Source: Arthrobacter sp. CDRTa11
Lineage (GTDB): Bacteria > Actinomycetota > Actinomycetes > Actinomycetales > Micrococcaceae
Assembly (NCBI RefSeq): GCF_026427775.1
Contig: NZ_CP044532.1
Span: 5,022,001 to 5,086,000 of the forward strand
DNA length: 64,000 nucleotides
Direction: 5' to 3'
Part shown: positions 17,280 to 28,364 of the stretch, in pieces
How positions within the stretch are numbered: position 1 is the stretch's first letter
Layout: each line of letters opens with the position of its first letter
Translations under genes and position numbers: made by a program
Notes under the pieces: model-generated
What the model was told of the DNA's origin: nothing
The model's database searches: none
What the model saw: only the letters and a program-made list of their open reading frames with translations

Positions 17280-17777
17280 TCAGTCGTCCTTCCCTTTATT
17301 TTTGTTTTCGTCCTTGCCGTCTTCGGTTTTTCCATCCTCGTCCTTGTCCTTGCCCTCATCTTTCTGGGGTCCAGGAGAGGAGACGGATGGGCTGGGTGTG
17401 GGGCGTTCGGCAGCGGCAATGGCGGCTTCCAGGTCGGCCCTTACCTTTGCAAGTGCCGCTTCAATCCGGGATCGCCTCTCCTGTGACACGCGTCCCTGGC
17501 CTCCGGCAGCCTGCACATCCTTGCCGAGCTGCTCCAGTTCAGCCACGGCACCATGAAACTCCTGTTCAGCGGCCATCTGCTTCGCTGCGACAACCCGCGC
17601 CTGGAACTGTCCAGCCGCCTCGCCGTCCAGCTCGGGTACACCGGTGCACCCAGCCAAGAGGGCGGCGGCCAGCAAAAACATGGCGGTTCGGCGAAGGAAA
17701 CGGCGTCTGCGGGGAGGAACGACGGGCCCCAGTCCTGAGTCGGGAACCAACATGTTGCTATTTTGTACGCCGGTCAT
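17280..17777 (-). CDS. putative lipoprotein with charged C-terminal tail
   Basis: The 165-residue product has an RRRR-preceded hydrophobic segment ending in a lipobox (FLLAAALLAGCTG), so it is probably a lipid-anchored surface protein. Residues about 60-125 form an alpha-helical, coiled-coil-like region (FQARVVAAKQMAAEQEFHGA). The last 30 residues are almost only Lys, Asp, Glu, Gly and Asn. Its ATG overlaps the stop of the upstream kinase in ATGA (17774-17777), so the two are co-translated. It may be a sensor partner or substrate of the kinase; this is inference. Confidence 0.72.
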   Translation of the reverse strand: MTGVQNSNMLVPDSGLGPVVPPRRRRFLRRTAMFLLAAALLAGCTGVPELDGEAAGQFQARVVAAKQMAAEQEFHGAVAELEQLGKDVQAAGGQGRVSQERRSRIEAALAKVRADLEAAIAAAERPTPSPSVSSPGPQKDEGKDKDEDGKTEDGKDENKNKGKDD

Positions 17778-19063
17778 GGCTTGACGCTCTCTTCCAGTTC
17801 CTTGAAGTGCTCGCCCATCTGCCCTGGAATGACCGGATCGGGAGCATTTGCAGGGCCAGGATCTGACGAAGGCACTGAATTCAGCAGCACAATGGCGATG
17901 AAGACAGCCACGGCCACAACCAACGCCCCGAGGATCCACAGTTGTTGGCGGCCGGTGTTGCGGAGCAGCTTTCCCCAGCGCCGCTGCGGACCCTGCTCCC
18001 GGGGGACGGCTGCTGGCTTGCGCGTCGGCGGCTGGGGAGAAGCCGGACGCCAGGACGTGGCGTTGGTTATCTCGCTGCTTGCAAGAGCGGGCAGCACTCC
18101 TCCTTCCCAACCACCTGGCGCCGCCGCAGGGCTCTGCCCTTGGCTGGCGCCCAGGACCAGGGTCCCCTGCGGACCCGGTGTTTCCACCGCATCCGCAGGA
18201 TCCATAGGACCGGACAGCGTGGCCCAGTCCCCGCCGTCGTGCAGCGCCGTGGCGATTGTTCCTGCATCAGGTCTCATCGCGGGGTCGCGTGCGGTCATCG
18301 CGGTCAGCAGCGGTTTCCACCGGTTGCCCAATTCAGCCGGCACAACCGGGGACCTGGACAACCGGGCCACGGCCGCCTCAAGGGGAGGCCCCGGAAATTC
18401 AACCTTCCCGGTCAGAGCCTCCAGCAGAACCAGGCCCAGTGAGTAAATATCGGCAGGCGGACCTACGGGCTCCCCGCTGGCCTGTTCGGGGCTCAGGTAA
18501 GCGGCTGTACCCGGAATCATGTTGGTGGCTGTGTGCCGCGTCCCGTCCAGCATCCGGGCAATGCCGAAGTCCGCCAGCTTGGCCCGGACTGTTGCATCAG
18601 AGCCGTAGCGGGCCAGCAGGATATTGGCCGGTTTAACATCACGGTGCACCACCTCGTGGTGATGGATGTATTGCAGCGCCTCAGAAAGCTCCGCCCCTAT
18701 CCGTGCTGCTTCCATCCCCGTCAGCGGCCCCGCCTTCAAATGACGGTGGAGATCGACCCCCGGGATCAGCTCCATCACCAGGAAGGGAACGTCCCTCTGA
18801 CCCTGGACAAGGGAGCCGGCATCGAACAGTGTCACCAAGCCATGATGGTTCAGCCGGGCAAGCAAACGAACTTCGCTTTGCTGCCTGCTCAGCTCAGCCG
18901 CATCCGCAACGTCGGCACGGAAAATCTTCAGGGCCACATCACGGCCCAGCGCCAGATCGGTGCCGCGGTACACGGTGCCCATCCCGCCCTGGCCCAGTAC
19001 GTCACCCACCCTGTAGCGCTCCTGCAGTACTGTTCCCTGCATTCCGGTATCAGTGTCCTTCAC
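17774..19063 (-). CDS. PknB-type transmembrane Ser/Thr protein kinase
   Basis: This 429-residue Hanks-type kinase has the glycine loop LGQGGMGTVYRG, ATP-binding lysine K46 (DVALKIFR), catalytic HRDVKPANIL (D142), DFG (165-167), and GTAAYLSPEQASG plus DIYSLGLVLLEALTG in the activation and C-lobe. A proline-rich linker leads to one membrane segment near residue 380 (LWILGALVVAVAVFIAIVLL) and a short outer tail without PASTA repeats. The start is GTG 19063 with GGAAGG upstream; ATG 19042 is an alternative. It is translationally coupled to the downstream lipoprotein gene. Confidence 0.92.
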   Translation of the reverse strand: MKDTDTGMQGTVLQERYRVGDVLGQGGMGTVYRGTDLALGRDVALKIFRADVADAAELSRQQSEVRLLARLNHHGLVTLFDAGSLVQGQRDVPFLVMELIPGVDLHRHLKAGPLTGMEAARIGAELSEALQYIHHHEVVHRDVKPANILLARYGSDATVRAKLADFGIARMLDGTRHTATNMIPGTAAYLSPEQASGEPVGPPADIYSLGLVLLEALTGKVEFPGPPLEAAVARLSRSPVVPAELGNRWKPLLTAMTARDPAMRPDAGTIATALHDGGDWATLSGPMDPADAVETPGPQGTLVLGASQGQSPAAAPGGWEGGVLPALASSEITNATSWRPASPQPPTRKPAAVPREQGPQRRWGKLLRNTGRQQLWILGALVVAVAVFIAIVLLNSVPSSDPGPANAPDPVIPGQMGEHFKELEESVKP

Positions 19064-19128
19064 TGGCGGCCACCTTCCGTCAGCATTGATTCTAGAGGCC
19101 GGCAGCAGTGTGGAAACCCGCCTCTGCG

Positions 19129-19584
19129 CTAGGGGCGGGCAGACCGGGCCTCCGCTGCGGCGATGAGCTTTTCAGCTTCCGCCAGGATCCGGTCCACAAC
19201 TGCCGGACCATCCCCGGCCCGTTTGTCGGCGCGTCCGTCGGGCCGAAGCCCGGAGGCACCTGCCCCGGTGGAGAGCCGTGCGAGTTCCTGGGTCTGGATC
19301 CCCACCGCCAGGGCACTCATCAGGTCAGCGTCCTCCGCCGTGGCCAGGTCGCTGCCAACCAGCTGGACCAGCACGCGCATCCCCGCGAGGCGCCGTTGGG
19401 GATCAGCGTCGTTCAACGCCGAGTCGATGGCCCACTGCGCGCGTTTCCACCACTGGTCCCGCCTGTCCGCGTGCGCCTTTTGCCGGTAGGTCAGGTAAGC
19501 CACCAGGACCACTCCGAACGTGGCCAGCGGTGCTATCGCGGACACGCCCAGCACAGCGTTCCAGATCACGTCGAGGATCTTCAT
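19129..19584 (-). CDS. conserved small membrane-anchored hypothetical protein
   Basis: This 151-residue protein has one N-terminal membrane segment (VLGVSAIAPLATFGVVLVAY) followed by a cytoplasmic helical part with AHADRRDQWWKRAQWAIDSA and RRLAGMRVLVQLVGSDLA. The W-W-K-R-x-Q-W-A-I and D-P-x-R-R-x-x-G patterns resemble a group of uncharacterised actinobacterial proteins. It lies 65 bp upstream of the kinase on the same strand and may share its transcript. Function is unknown. Confidence 0.65.
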   Translation of the reverse strand: MKILDVIWNAVLGVSAIAPLATFGVVLVAYLTYRQKAHADRRDQWWKRAQWAIDSALNDADPQRRLAGMRVLVQLVGSDLATAEDADLMSALAVGIQTQELARLSTGAGASGLRPDGRADKRAGDGPAVVDRILAEAEKLIAAAEARSARP

Positions 19585-19764
19585 GCACCTACTCTAGGCA
19601 GGCGCATCGCCGCAGGGCCGCTGACCCACCCACGAGGCAGAAACAGGGCTGGTTCAGAGAACTAACCGGGACCTAACCGTGAGGAAACGCGGCTGCAACA
19701 TTGCCCCGCCACACTGGAAGGGCCGGCAAGAGCAGGCACCAACTCCAGCTCAGGGGGCCACGTG

Positions 19765-20001
19765 ATGTTGAAGGAAGCCAAAACCCATGTAACCAGAGTC
19801 CGCGCCCTGGACCAGCTCCACCGCGGTGACGAAATCGAAGCCCGCCTCTCCGTGGGCCCCAGCTACGACGACGTGGTGATCCGCCGCGGCCGCGTCCAGG
19901 AGACGGCGCCAGGCATCGGCGTCGTCTGGATCATGGACCGCCACACCGGCCTCCGCAAAGCCATCAATGCCGACGAGTGCAGCGTCTGGCGGGTGGCCTG
20001 A
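19765..20001 (+). CDS. small conserved hypothetical protein
   Basis: This 78-residue protein begins MLKEAKTHVTRVRALDQLHR. It is predicted to be mostly beta-strand with a basic face (EIEARLSVGPSYDDVVIRRG). An AGGGGG lies about 7-9 bases before ATG 19765; GTG 19762 would add one residue. There is no signal peptide or membrane segment. Function is not recognisable. A 15-bp repeat follows its stop codon. Confidence 0.55.
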   Translation: MLKEAKTHVTRVRALDQLHRGDEIEARLSVGPSYDDVVIRRGRVQETAPGIGVVWIMDRHTGLRKAINADECSVWRVA

Positions 20002-20048
20002 ACCGCCCTGCTTCACCGGCACATTTGCCACCGGCACCATTTACCCCA

Positions 20049-20078
20049 GGCGGGCGTAGTCAGTAAGGACTGCCCGCC
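20049..20078. terminator. hairpin between convergent genes
   Basis: GGCGGGC..AGTC pairs with GACTGCCCGCC with a 2-base bulge, between the stop at 20001 and the stop of the reverse-strand demethylase at 20125. It probably terminates transcription in one or both directions. Confidence 0.45.
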
Positions 20079-20124
20079 GCCCGGAATGCCGGCAGCTTCG
20101 CCGGCGCCACTACCCGTATCTTCC

Positions 20125-22970
<2,846 letters not shown>

Positions 22971-23036
22971 GCTGACTCCTTTGTCCACTGATTAGTTTGG
23001 CCACCGGGAAGGCCAGGTTCGCGCGGGCGAATCAAC

Positions 23037-23060
23037 CTGTGGCAGTAACTGTGGCAGCAA
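23037..23060. repeat. tandem 12-bp direct repeat in the galB promoter region
   Basis: CTGTGGCAGTAA is followed directly by CTGTGGCAGCAA (11 of 12 identical), between the divergent demethylase operon and galB. It lies next to the 32-bp motif, so it may be part of a regulator-binding array. Confidence 0.4.
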
Positions 23061-23075
23061 CAAATATGAGGATCA

Positions 23076-23107
23076 GGATTGGTAACAAAATTGTAGCCGA
23101 TGTCTTG
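23076..23107. promoter_or_regulatory. candidate operator shared with the Liv operon promoter
   Basis: This 32-bp stretch (core AACAAAATTGT then CCGAT) matches the stretch at 38565-38596 at about 23 of 32 positions, including GGAT.GG.AAC.AAATTGT and CGAT. Here it sits between copy B (reverse) and galB (forward) and touches a TTGACC (23105-23110) that could be a -35 box for galB. A common regulator is inferred. Confidence 0.5.
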
Positions 23108-23179
23108 ACCGCAGTACCAGAGAGTGGTTGTCTGGCAAGAGGATGCGGAGATGGGACAGCAGTCCGGGAGGGACCCATC

Positions 23180-23911
23180 ATGGCCAATGCAGGCACCGTG
23201 CTGGTGGTAAGCGCGCACGCCGGCGACTTCGTCTGGCGGGCCGGCGGCGCCATTGCCGCCGCCACCGCCCGAGGTGATCGCGCCGTCGTCGTCTGCCTCT
23301 CCTACGGCGAGCGCGGCGAGTCAGCCAGCCAGTGGCTGGCGGGGAAATCACTGGACGAAATCAAGGCCATCCGGCGCGGAGAGGCCGAGGCCGCCGCCGA
23401 GGCCCTGGGTGCCGAAATCGAATTCCTCGACGCCGGCGACTACCCCCTCCTGCCGAGCCGGGAACTGCTGGATGAGCTGGTGCGGATCTACCGCCGGGTC
23501 CAGCCCACCGTTGTGCTGACGCATCCGCTGCTGGATCCCTACAACGGCGACCACCCGGCAGCCGGAAAACTGGCAATCGAAGCCAGGATCCTGGCCCAGG
23601 CCATTGGTTACGAGGCTCCGGGCGAAGTGCTGGGTGCACCGCCCGTGTTCTTCTTCGAGCCGCATCAGCCCGAACAGTGCGACTTCAAGCCAGATGTCCT
23701 GCTCGACATCACCTCCGCTTTCCCCGCCAAGGAGAAGGCAATGAAGTGCCTGCCCGCCCAGCAGCACATGTGGGACTACTACACCTCCCTTGCGGTGCGC
23801 CGCGGGGTCCAGGTGAAGCGCAACGCCGGCCCCAACCTCGGCCTGCCGGTTGACACCAAGGGAGAGGCGTACATGCGCTATTACCCCCAGGTCACCGAGG
23901 TCCTCGAATGA
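23180..23911 (+). CDS. galB: LmbE/PIG-L family 4-oxalomesaconate hydratase (GalB-like)
   Basis: This 243-residue protein has the LmbE fold, but the usual AHPDD zinc motif is changed to SAHAGDFVWRAGGAIA, as in GalB of the gallate pathway. Conserved acidic and His positions include SYGERGES, FLDAGDYPLL and THPLLDPYNGDH. GalB hydrates 4-oxalomesaconate to 4-carboxy-4-hydroxy-2-oxoadipate. ATG 23180 has GGGAGGG upstream; a longer frame upstream is promoter DNA. It overlaps the aldolase gene by ATGA, and the tautomerase follows, giving the galBCD logic. A general deacetylase is the alternative, but context argues against it. Confidence 0.85.
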   Translation: MANAGTVLVVSAHAGDFVWRAGGAIAAATARGDRAVVVCLSYGERGESASQWLAGKSLDEIKAIRRGEAEAAAEALGAEIEFLDAGDYPLLPSRELLDELVRIYRRVQPTVVLTHPLLDPYNGDHPAAGKLAIEARILAQAIGYEAPGEVLGAPPVFFFEPHQPEQCDFKPDVLLDITSAFPAKEKAMKCLPAQQHMWDYYTSLAVRRGVQVKRNAGPNLGLPVDTKGEAYMRYYPQVTEVLE

Positions 23912-24657
23912 AGACCGTTGTGGTCACTGATGTCCCGCGGGCGGATGCTTCCGCCATAGACGCGCTCGGATCGCACGGCGTCGCGACGGTGCACGAAGCT
24001 ATGGGTCGCACAGGACTGGTGGGTGCCTCGCTCCGTCCCATCCAGGAGTCGGTCCGGATTGCGGGTTCTGCGGTCACCGTCCTCTGCTGGCCGGGCGACA
24101 ACCTGATGATCCATGCTGCGGTGGAGCAGTGCCGGGAAGGTGACGTGCTGGTGGTGACCACGGCGTCCCCCTCGCTTGACGGCTCGTTTGGCGAACTGTT
24201 CGCCACAGCTCTGCAACAGCGCGGAGTGCGGGGGCTGGTGACAACCGGCGGGGTCCGGGACGTGGCAGACCTGCGGGCCATGGGGTTTCCGGTTTGGTCT
24301 GCCGCGGTCAACGCCCAGGGGACGGTCAAGGCCACCGCAGGCTCAGTGAATGTGCCCATCACGGTGGGCGGCACGGTGGTGCGCCCGGGGGACGTCGTCG
24401 TCGCTGATGACGACGGCGTACTGTGCGTGCCGCGCGCGGACGTCCAGTCTGCCCTCGAAGCGGCCGATGCGCGGGTGATGAAAGAGGCGGAGTCACGTGC
24501 GGCCTACGTCGCCGGCGAGTTGAGCCTGGACCGCAACCGGCTCCGCGGCGTCTTGGAGGACCTGGGCGTACGCTATGTGAGCGCTGCTGAATACTACGCG
24601 GCAGAAGCCGCTGAGCACAGAGCCGCAGAATCCGGGGCGGATCATGGCCGGGGTTGA
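23908..24657 (+). CDS. galC: 4-carboxy-4-hydroxy-2-oxoadipate aldolase (RraA-like, GalC/LigK type)
   Basis: This 249-residue RraA-fold protein has VATVHEAMGRTGLVG, the loop CWPGDNLMIHAAVEQC (G-D-N near the active site), and VTTGGVRDVADLRAMGFPVW with the Arg-Asp pair that binds substrate and divalent metal in LigK/ProA aldolases. The enzyme splits its substrate into pyruvate and oxaloacetate. The C-terminal extension (RVMKEAESRAAYVAGELSLD) is typical of the aldolases rather than the RNase E inhibitor RraA. It overlaps galB by 4 bp and the next gene by 14 bp. Confidence 0.88.
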   Translation: MKTVVVTDVPRADASAIDALGSHGVATVHEAMGRTGLVGASLRPIQESVRIAGSAVTVLCWPGDNLMIHAAVEQCREGDVLVVTTASPSLDGSFGELFATALQQRGVRGLVTTGGVRDVADLRAMGFPVWSAAVNAQGTVKATAGSVNVPITVGGTVVRPGDVVVADDDGVLCVPRADVQSALEAADARVMKEAESRAAYVAGELSLDRNRLRGVLEDLGVRYVSAAEYYAAEAAEHRAAESGADHGRG

Positions 24658-25723
24658 GGGAATCCCCTGCCTCTATATGCGTGGGGGCACGTCCAAGGGT
24701 GCGTTCTTCCTCGCGGCGGACCTCCCGGCTGACCACGAGGAACGTGACGACCTGCTCCTGCGCATCATGGGCACGCCGGATCCGCGCCAGATCGACGGGC
24801 TGGGCGGTGCGCATCCGCTCACCAGCAAGGTGGCCGTCATCTCGCCATCCCCCGACGACGGCGCCGACGTCGACTATCTTTTCCTCCAGCTGGGCGTCGA
24901 CAGCGCCTTTGTGACCGACCGCCAAAACTGCGGCAACATCCTGGCCGGCGTCGGTCCGTTCGCGGTGGAGCGCGGCCTCGTTCCGCCCGGCAACGGGCAT
25001 ACCGACGTCCGCATCCGGATGGTCAATACTGACAGCCTGGCCACGGCCACGTTCGCCACTCCGGACGGGCAAGTGGACTACGACGGCGACCTCGAGATCG
25101 ACGGCGTCCCCGGTACGGCGGGAGCGATCAGGCTCAACTTCGAGGGGACAGCCGGATCCTCCACCGGGGCGCTCTTCCCGTCCGGCAGCGTGCTGGACCG
25201 GGTTGCCGGAGTAGACGCCACTTGCGTGGACAATGGCATGCCCACCGTCCTGATGCGCGCCGCCGACCTCGGGCTGACGGGCGGCGAATCACCTGAGGAG
25301 CTGGAGGCCGACGACGATCTGGCAGACCGCCTTAGGGCGATCCGCCTTGAAGCCGCAAAAGTGATGGGCATGGGCGATGTCTCCGATGCCACCGTGCCAA
25401 AGCTTGTACTGCTGGCCCAGCCCAGCGCAGGCGGCGCCATTGCCACCCGCAGCTTCCTGCCAGTGCGGGTTCACACCTCAATTGGTGTGCTGGGGGCTCT
25501 TACAGTAGGCGCGGGAGTGCTGGCAGAGGGATCAGTGGGCCACGGACTCGCTGCCTTGCCCTCCCGCGGCGATCCGCTGCGTATCGAACATCCCACCGGC
25601 CATTTCGACGTCGACATTGCGGTCGAGTCAACTCCGGACGGGTTCACCGTCACCAAATCGGCAGCCCTCCGCACGGCGCGGAAGATTTTCGACGGGCGTG
25701 TCTTCCCGCGGCCACGCCTGTGA
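24644..25723 (+). CDS. galD: PrpF-family 4-oxalomesaconate tautomerase (GalD-like)
   Basis: This 359-residue protein begins IPCLYMRGGTSKGAFFLAAD, the PrpF/AcnD-accessory signature. It also has GTPDPRQIDGLGGAHPLTSK, the QNCGNILAGVGPFAVERG segment around the first catalytic cysteine region, and TCVDNGMPTVLMRAADLGLTG. In gallate and protocatechuate 4,5-cleavage pathways this family converts keto and enol forms of 4-oxalomesaconate. It overlaps galC by 14 bp. Its TGA stop is the first base triplet of a threefold 18-bp repeat that offers two further in-frame TGA codons. An aconitate isomerase role is the main alternative. Confidence 0.85.
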   Translation: MAGVEGIPCLYMRGGTSKGAFFLAADLPADHEERDDLLLRIMGTPDPRQIDGLGGAHPLTSKVAVISPSPDDGADVDYLFLQLGVDSAFVTDRQNCGNILAGVGPFAVERGLVPPGNGHTDVRIRMVNTDSLATATFATPDGQVDYDGDLEIDGVPGTAGAIRLNFEGTAGSSTGALFPSGSVLDRVAGVDATCVDNGMPTVLMRAADLGLTGGESPEELEADDDLADRLRAIRLEAAKVMGMGDVSDATVPKLVLLAQPSAGGAIATRSFLPVRVHTSIGVLGALTVGAGVLAEGSVGHGLAALPSRGDPLRIEHPTGHFDVDIAVESTPDGFTVTKSAALRTARKIFDGRVFPRPRL

Positions 25724-25774
25724 AAGCGAGTGTGCCTCTGAAAGCGACCCTGGCTGTGAAAGCGATTCTGGAGA
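25721..25774 (+). repeat. three 18-bp tandem repeats starting at the galD stop codon
   Basis: TGAAAGCGA recurs at 25721, 25739 and 25757, an exact 18-bp period, with the first TGA being the galD stop. The other two TGA codons are in the same frame. The repeat ends just before the GGAGAGGA ribosome site of the next gene. Confidence 0.85.
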
Positions 25775-25784
25775 GGACAAGTCA

Positions 25785-26738
25785 ATGACCGAGTACACCT
25801 CATTCGACGTCGGCCACGTGGGGAACGTGGAGTTGCTGACACCCACCTTCGATAAGAGCCTGTGGTTCTTCCGCGACCTGCTGGCCATGCGTGTTGTCGC
25901 CGAGGCCGGCGATTCGGTATACCTGCGCACGTGGGACGAATATCAGCTGTACACGCTGAAGCTCACCGCATCCGCCGAGGCAGGAGTAGGCCGGACGACG
26001 TTCCGGGCAACCAGCCAGGAGGCTCTTGAGCGGCGGGTGGCTGCCATCGAAGCCACTGGCCTGGGCATCGGCTGGGTGGAAGGGGAAGTGGGCACGGGCC
26101 CCGCCTACGCTTTCCAGGATCCTGACGGGCACGACATGGCTATCTACTATGAAACCGAGCGGTACGTGGCCACCGACGACAAGCCCGCCCTGAAGAACCA
26201 GGCCTCCGCGTTTCCCGGCCGTGGCGTCAACGTCAGGCGGCTGGACCACATCAATTACCTCGCCAAGGATGTGGTGGCCAACGGAGAATTCGTGGCCACA
26301 GCCCTGCGGGGACGCGAAAGTGAACGGATCAAGCTGGACGACGGCGGATATGCCGCCTGGTGGTTCCACTTCAACAACAAGTCCTACGACATCGTGTACT
26401 CCGACGACTGGTTGAAGCACGGCAACCGGCTGCACCACGTCGCGTTCGCCCCCGACACCCGGGAGGACATCCTCAAGGCAGCCGACATCTTCCTCGAGAA
26501 CGGCATCCACATCGAGTCAGGCCCCCACAAGCATGCGATCAACCAGACCTTTTTCCTCTACGTCTGGGAGCCCGGCGGCAACCGCATCGAACTCGCCAAC
26601 GCCGGCGCGCGGCTCCTGCTGGACCCCGACTCCCCGGTGGTGGAGTGGACCCAGGAAGAGCGCAAGAAAGGGCAGGCCTGGGGCATGAAGACCATCGAAA
26701 CGTTCCACACCCACGGAACACCCGTCGTCCACCAGTGA
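25785..26738 (+). CDS. type I (VOC) extradiol ring-cleavage dioxygenase
   Basis: This 317-residue two-domain vicinal-oxygen-chelate protein resembles catechol 2,3-dioxygenases. The N-domain starts HVGNVELLTPTFDKSLWFFR. The catalytic C-domain supplies the Fe(II) ligands: H155 (RLDHINYLA), H218 (NRLHHVAFAPDTRED) and E269 (PGGNRIELANAG), plus HKHAINQTFFLYV near the active site. GGAGAGGA lies 8 bases before the ATG. Placed between galBCD and an aldehyde dehydrogenase, it probably opens protocatechuate, gallate or a methoxylated relative. LigAB-type (type II) genes are absent here. Type I protocatechuate 4,5-dioxygenases have been described in Arthrobacter phthalate catabolism, which fits. Confidence 0.85.
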   Translation: MTEYTSFDVGHVGNVELLTPTFDKSLWFFRDLLAMRVVAEAGDSVYLRTWDEYQLYTLKLTASAEAGVGRTTFRATSQEALERRVAAIEATGLGIGWVEGEVGTGPAYAFQDPDGHDMAIYYETERYVATDDKPALKNQASAFPGRGVNVRRLDHINYLAKDVVANGEFVATALRGRESERIKLDDGGYAAWWFHFNNKSYDIVYSDDWLKHGNRLHHVAFAPDTREDILKAADIFLENGIHIESGPHKHAINQTFFLYVWEPGGNRIELANAGARLLLDPDSPVVEWTQEERKKGQAWGMKTIETFHTHGTPVVHQ

Positions 26739-26783
26739 CGCCGTAGGAGAACCTGCAGTACTCATTTAGAGAGGTGCGAAGCC

Positions 26784-28277
26784 ATGACCGACACAGTGAA
26801 CACTTCAGCGCCGGTGACCACCGGCCTGTACATCGGAGGGGCCGAGCGTCAGGCCGCCGCCACCCTGGAGGTGGTCGATCCGGGCAAACCGGGCGCCATC
26901 GTGGGGCATGCGGCAGCGGCGGGCCCGGGTGACGTTGACGACGCGATTGCCGCGGCCAAGGCGGCCTTCCCCGAATGGTCTGCACTGAGCGCACGGGAAC
27001 GCGCCGACCAGATGCGCGCCGCCATCGAGGGAATCGCCGACTTCCGTGATGAAGATGCCGCCATCCTGTCCCAGGAGAACGGGAAGATCCGGATGGAGGC
27101 GTGGATTGACTCACTGGTGTTCGAGCTCCGGTGGAACCTTGCACTGGAGCTGGCGGACGAAGTGGACGCGACCAAAGTCCTTCCCCCGGCGCCAGGGATC
27201 CCCGTATCCACCACGGTGGAGTACCAGCCGCTGGGCGTGGTGACGGTCATCGTGCCGTTCAATTGGCCCATCGCGATCCTCGGGGCATCGCTGCCACATG
27301 CACTTCTGGCCGGCAACACCGCCATTGTGAAGCCACCGCCCACCACTCCGCTCGCCACCACCCGTGTGGTTCAGAGAGTCGCGGAGAAGCTTCCGCCCGG
27401 CGTGCTCAACATCGTGACCGGCAAGGACGCGGACATGTCGGCTCTCATCACAAGCCCCGATGTTGCGAAAGTCTGCTTCACGGGCAGCGTCTCCGGCGGC
27501 AAGCGCATCATGGAGATGGCCTCCAAGTCCCTGACCCGGGTGACGCTGGAATTGGGCGGAAACGACGCTGCCGTGGTGCTGGAAGATGCCATCCTTGATG
27601 ACGCCCACCTTGACCGTCTGTACGCTTCAATCTTCGACACCACCGGCCAGATCTGCATGGCCGCGAAACGGGTTTTCGTCCACCGTTCGCGCATGGATGA
27701 GCTGGTGGCAGGACTGTCGGCCCGGCTCGACAAAGCCGTTGTCGGTTACGGATTGGACGAAGGCACCACCATGGGACCGCTGCACCAGCCGGCCCAGAAG
27801 GCTTTCGTCGCGGAGATCATCGAGGAGGCAAAGGAAGCGGGCGCCGACGTCAGGGAGTTTGGGACGCTGCCCTCAGATCCGGACCTTCGGAGCGGCAACT
27901 TCCTGCGGCCGGCGCTGGTGATCAACCCGGATCCGTCGCTGCGCGTTGTTACCCAGGAGCAGTTCGGCCCGGTGATTCCGCTGATCCCGTTCGACACGGA
28001 GGATGAGGCCATCCGTGCCGCTAACGATTCCTGGTCAGGGCTTTGCGGCTCGGTCTGGACGGCCGATCCGGAGTCGGCCAACCGCGTGGGCGGACGGCTG
28101 GTCTGTGGCTACGTCTGGGTGAATGACCACGGCGCCACGCGGCTGGACCTGCGTGCTCCCTTCGGGGGAATGAAGCAGTCCGGCATGGGCCGGGAGCAGG
28201 GCATCGAGGGAGTGCGTGCCTTCCAGGACACCCGCTCAATCGCCCACCTCGATCCCGATGCCCTGGCCGCGGGCTGA
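26784..28277 (+). CDS. aldehyde dehydrogenase (ring-cleavage semialdehyde oxidation)
   Basis: This 497-residue NAD(P)-dependent ALDH has VTVIVPFNWPIAILG and the cofactor-site loop KVCFTGSVSGGKRIM, the general base in VTLELGGNDAAVV, the catalytic cysteine in TTGQICMAAKRVFVH, EQFGPVIPLIPF, and PFGGMKQSGMGREQGIEG near the end. GAGAGG lies 8-9 bases before ATG. It lies 45 bp after the dioxygenase, so it most likely oxidises the semialdehyde made by ring cleavage. An aromatic aldehyde such as vanillin or syringaldehyde is the alternative substrate. Sequence does not separate the two. Confidence 0.88.
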   Translation: MTDTVNTSAPVTTGLYIGGAERQAAATLEVVDPGKPGAIVGHAAAAGPGDVDDAIAAAKAAFPEWSALSARERADQMRAAIEGIADFRDEDAAILSQENGKIRMEAWIDSLVFELRWNLALELADEVDATKVLPPAPGIPVSTTVEYQPLGVVTVIVPFNWPIAILGASLPHALLAGNTAIVKPPPTTPLATTRVVQRVAEKLPPGVLNIVTGKDADMSALITSPDVAKVCFTGSVSGGKRIMEMASKSLTRVTLELGGNDAAVVLEDAILDDAHLDRLYASIFDTTGQICMAAKRVFVHRSRMDELVAGLSARLDKAVVGYGLDEGTTMGPLHQPAQKAFVAEIIEEAKEAGADVREFGTLPSDPDLRSGNFLRPALVINPDPSLRVVTQEQFGPVIPLIPFDTEDEAIRAANDSWSGLCGSVWTADPESANRVGGRLVCGYVWVNDHGATRLDLRAPFGGMKQSGMGREQGIEGVRAFQDTRSIAHLDPDALAAG

Positions 28278-28364
28278 TTCGATCGGAGGCCAGGAGGAGC
28301 CGGGGAAGTAGATCCGCCGATCGCGAATCCCGCGACGCCGGGAGGTTACGGGGAAGGTGCGGGG

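Noticed and set aside
25617..25784. N-terminal extension of the dioxygenase through the 18-bp repeats
   Set aside because: It would run through the end of galD in another frame, while ATG 25785 has a strong ribosome site and begins the conserved domain.
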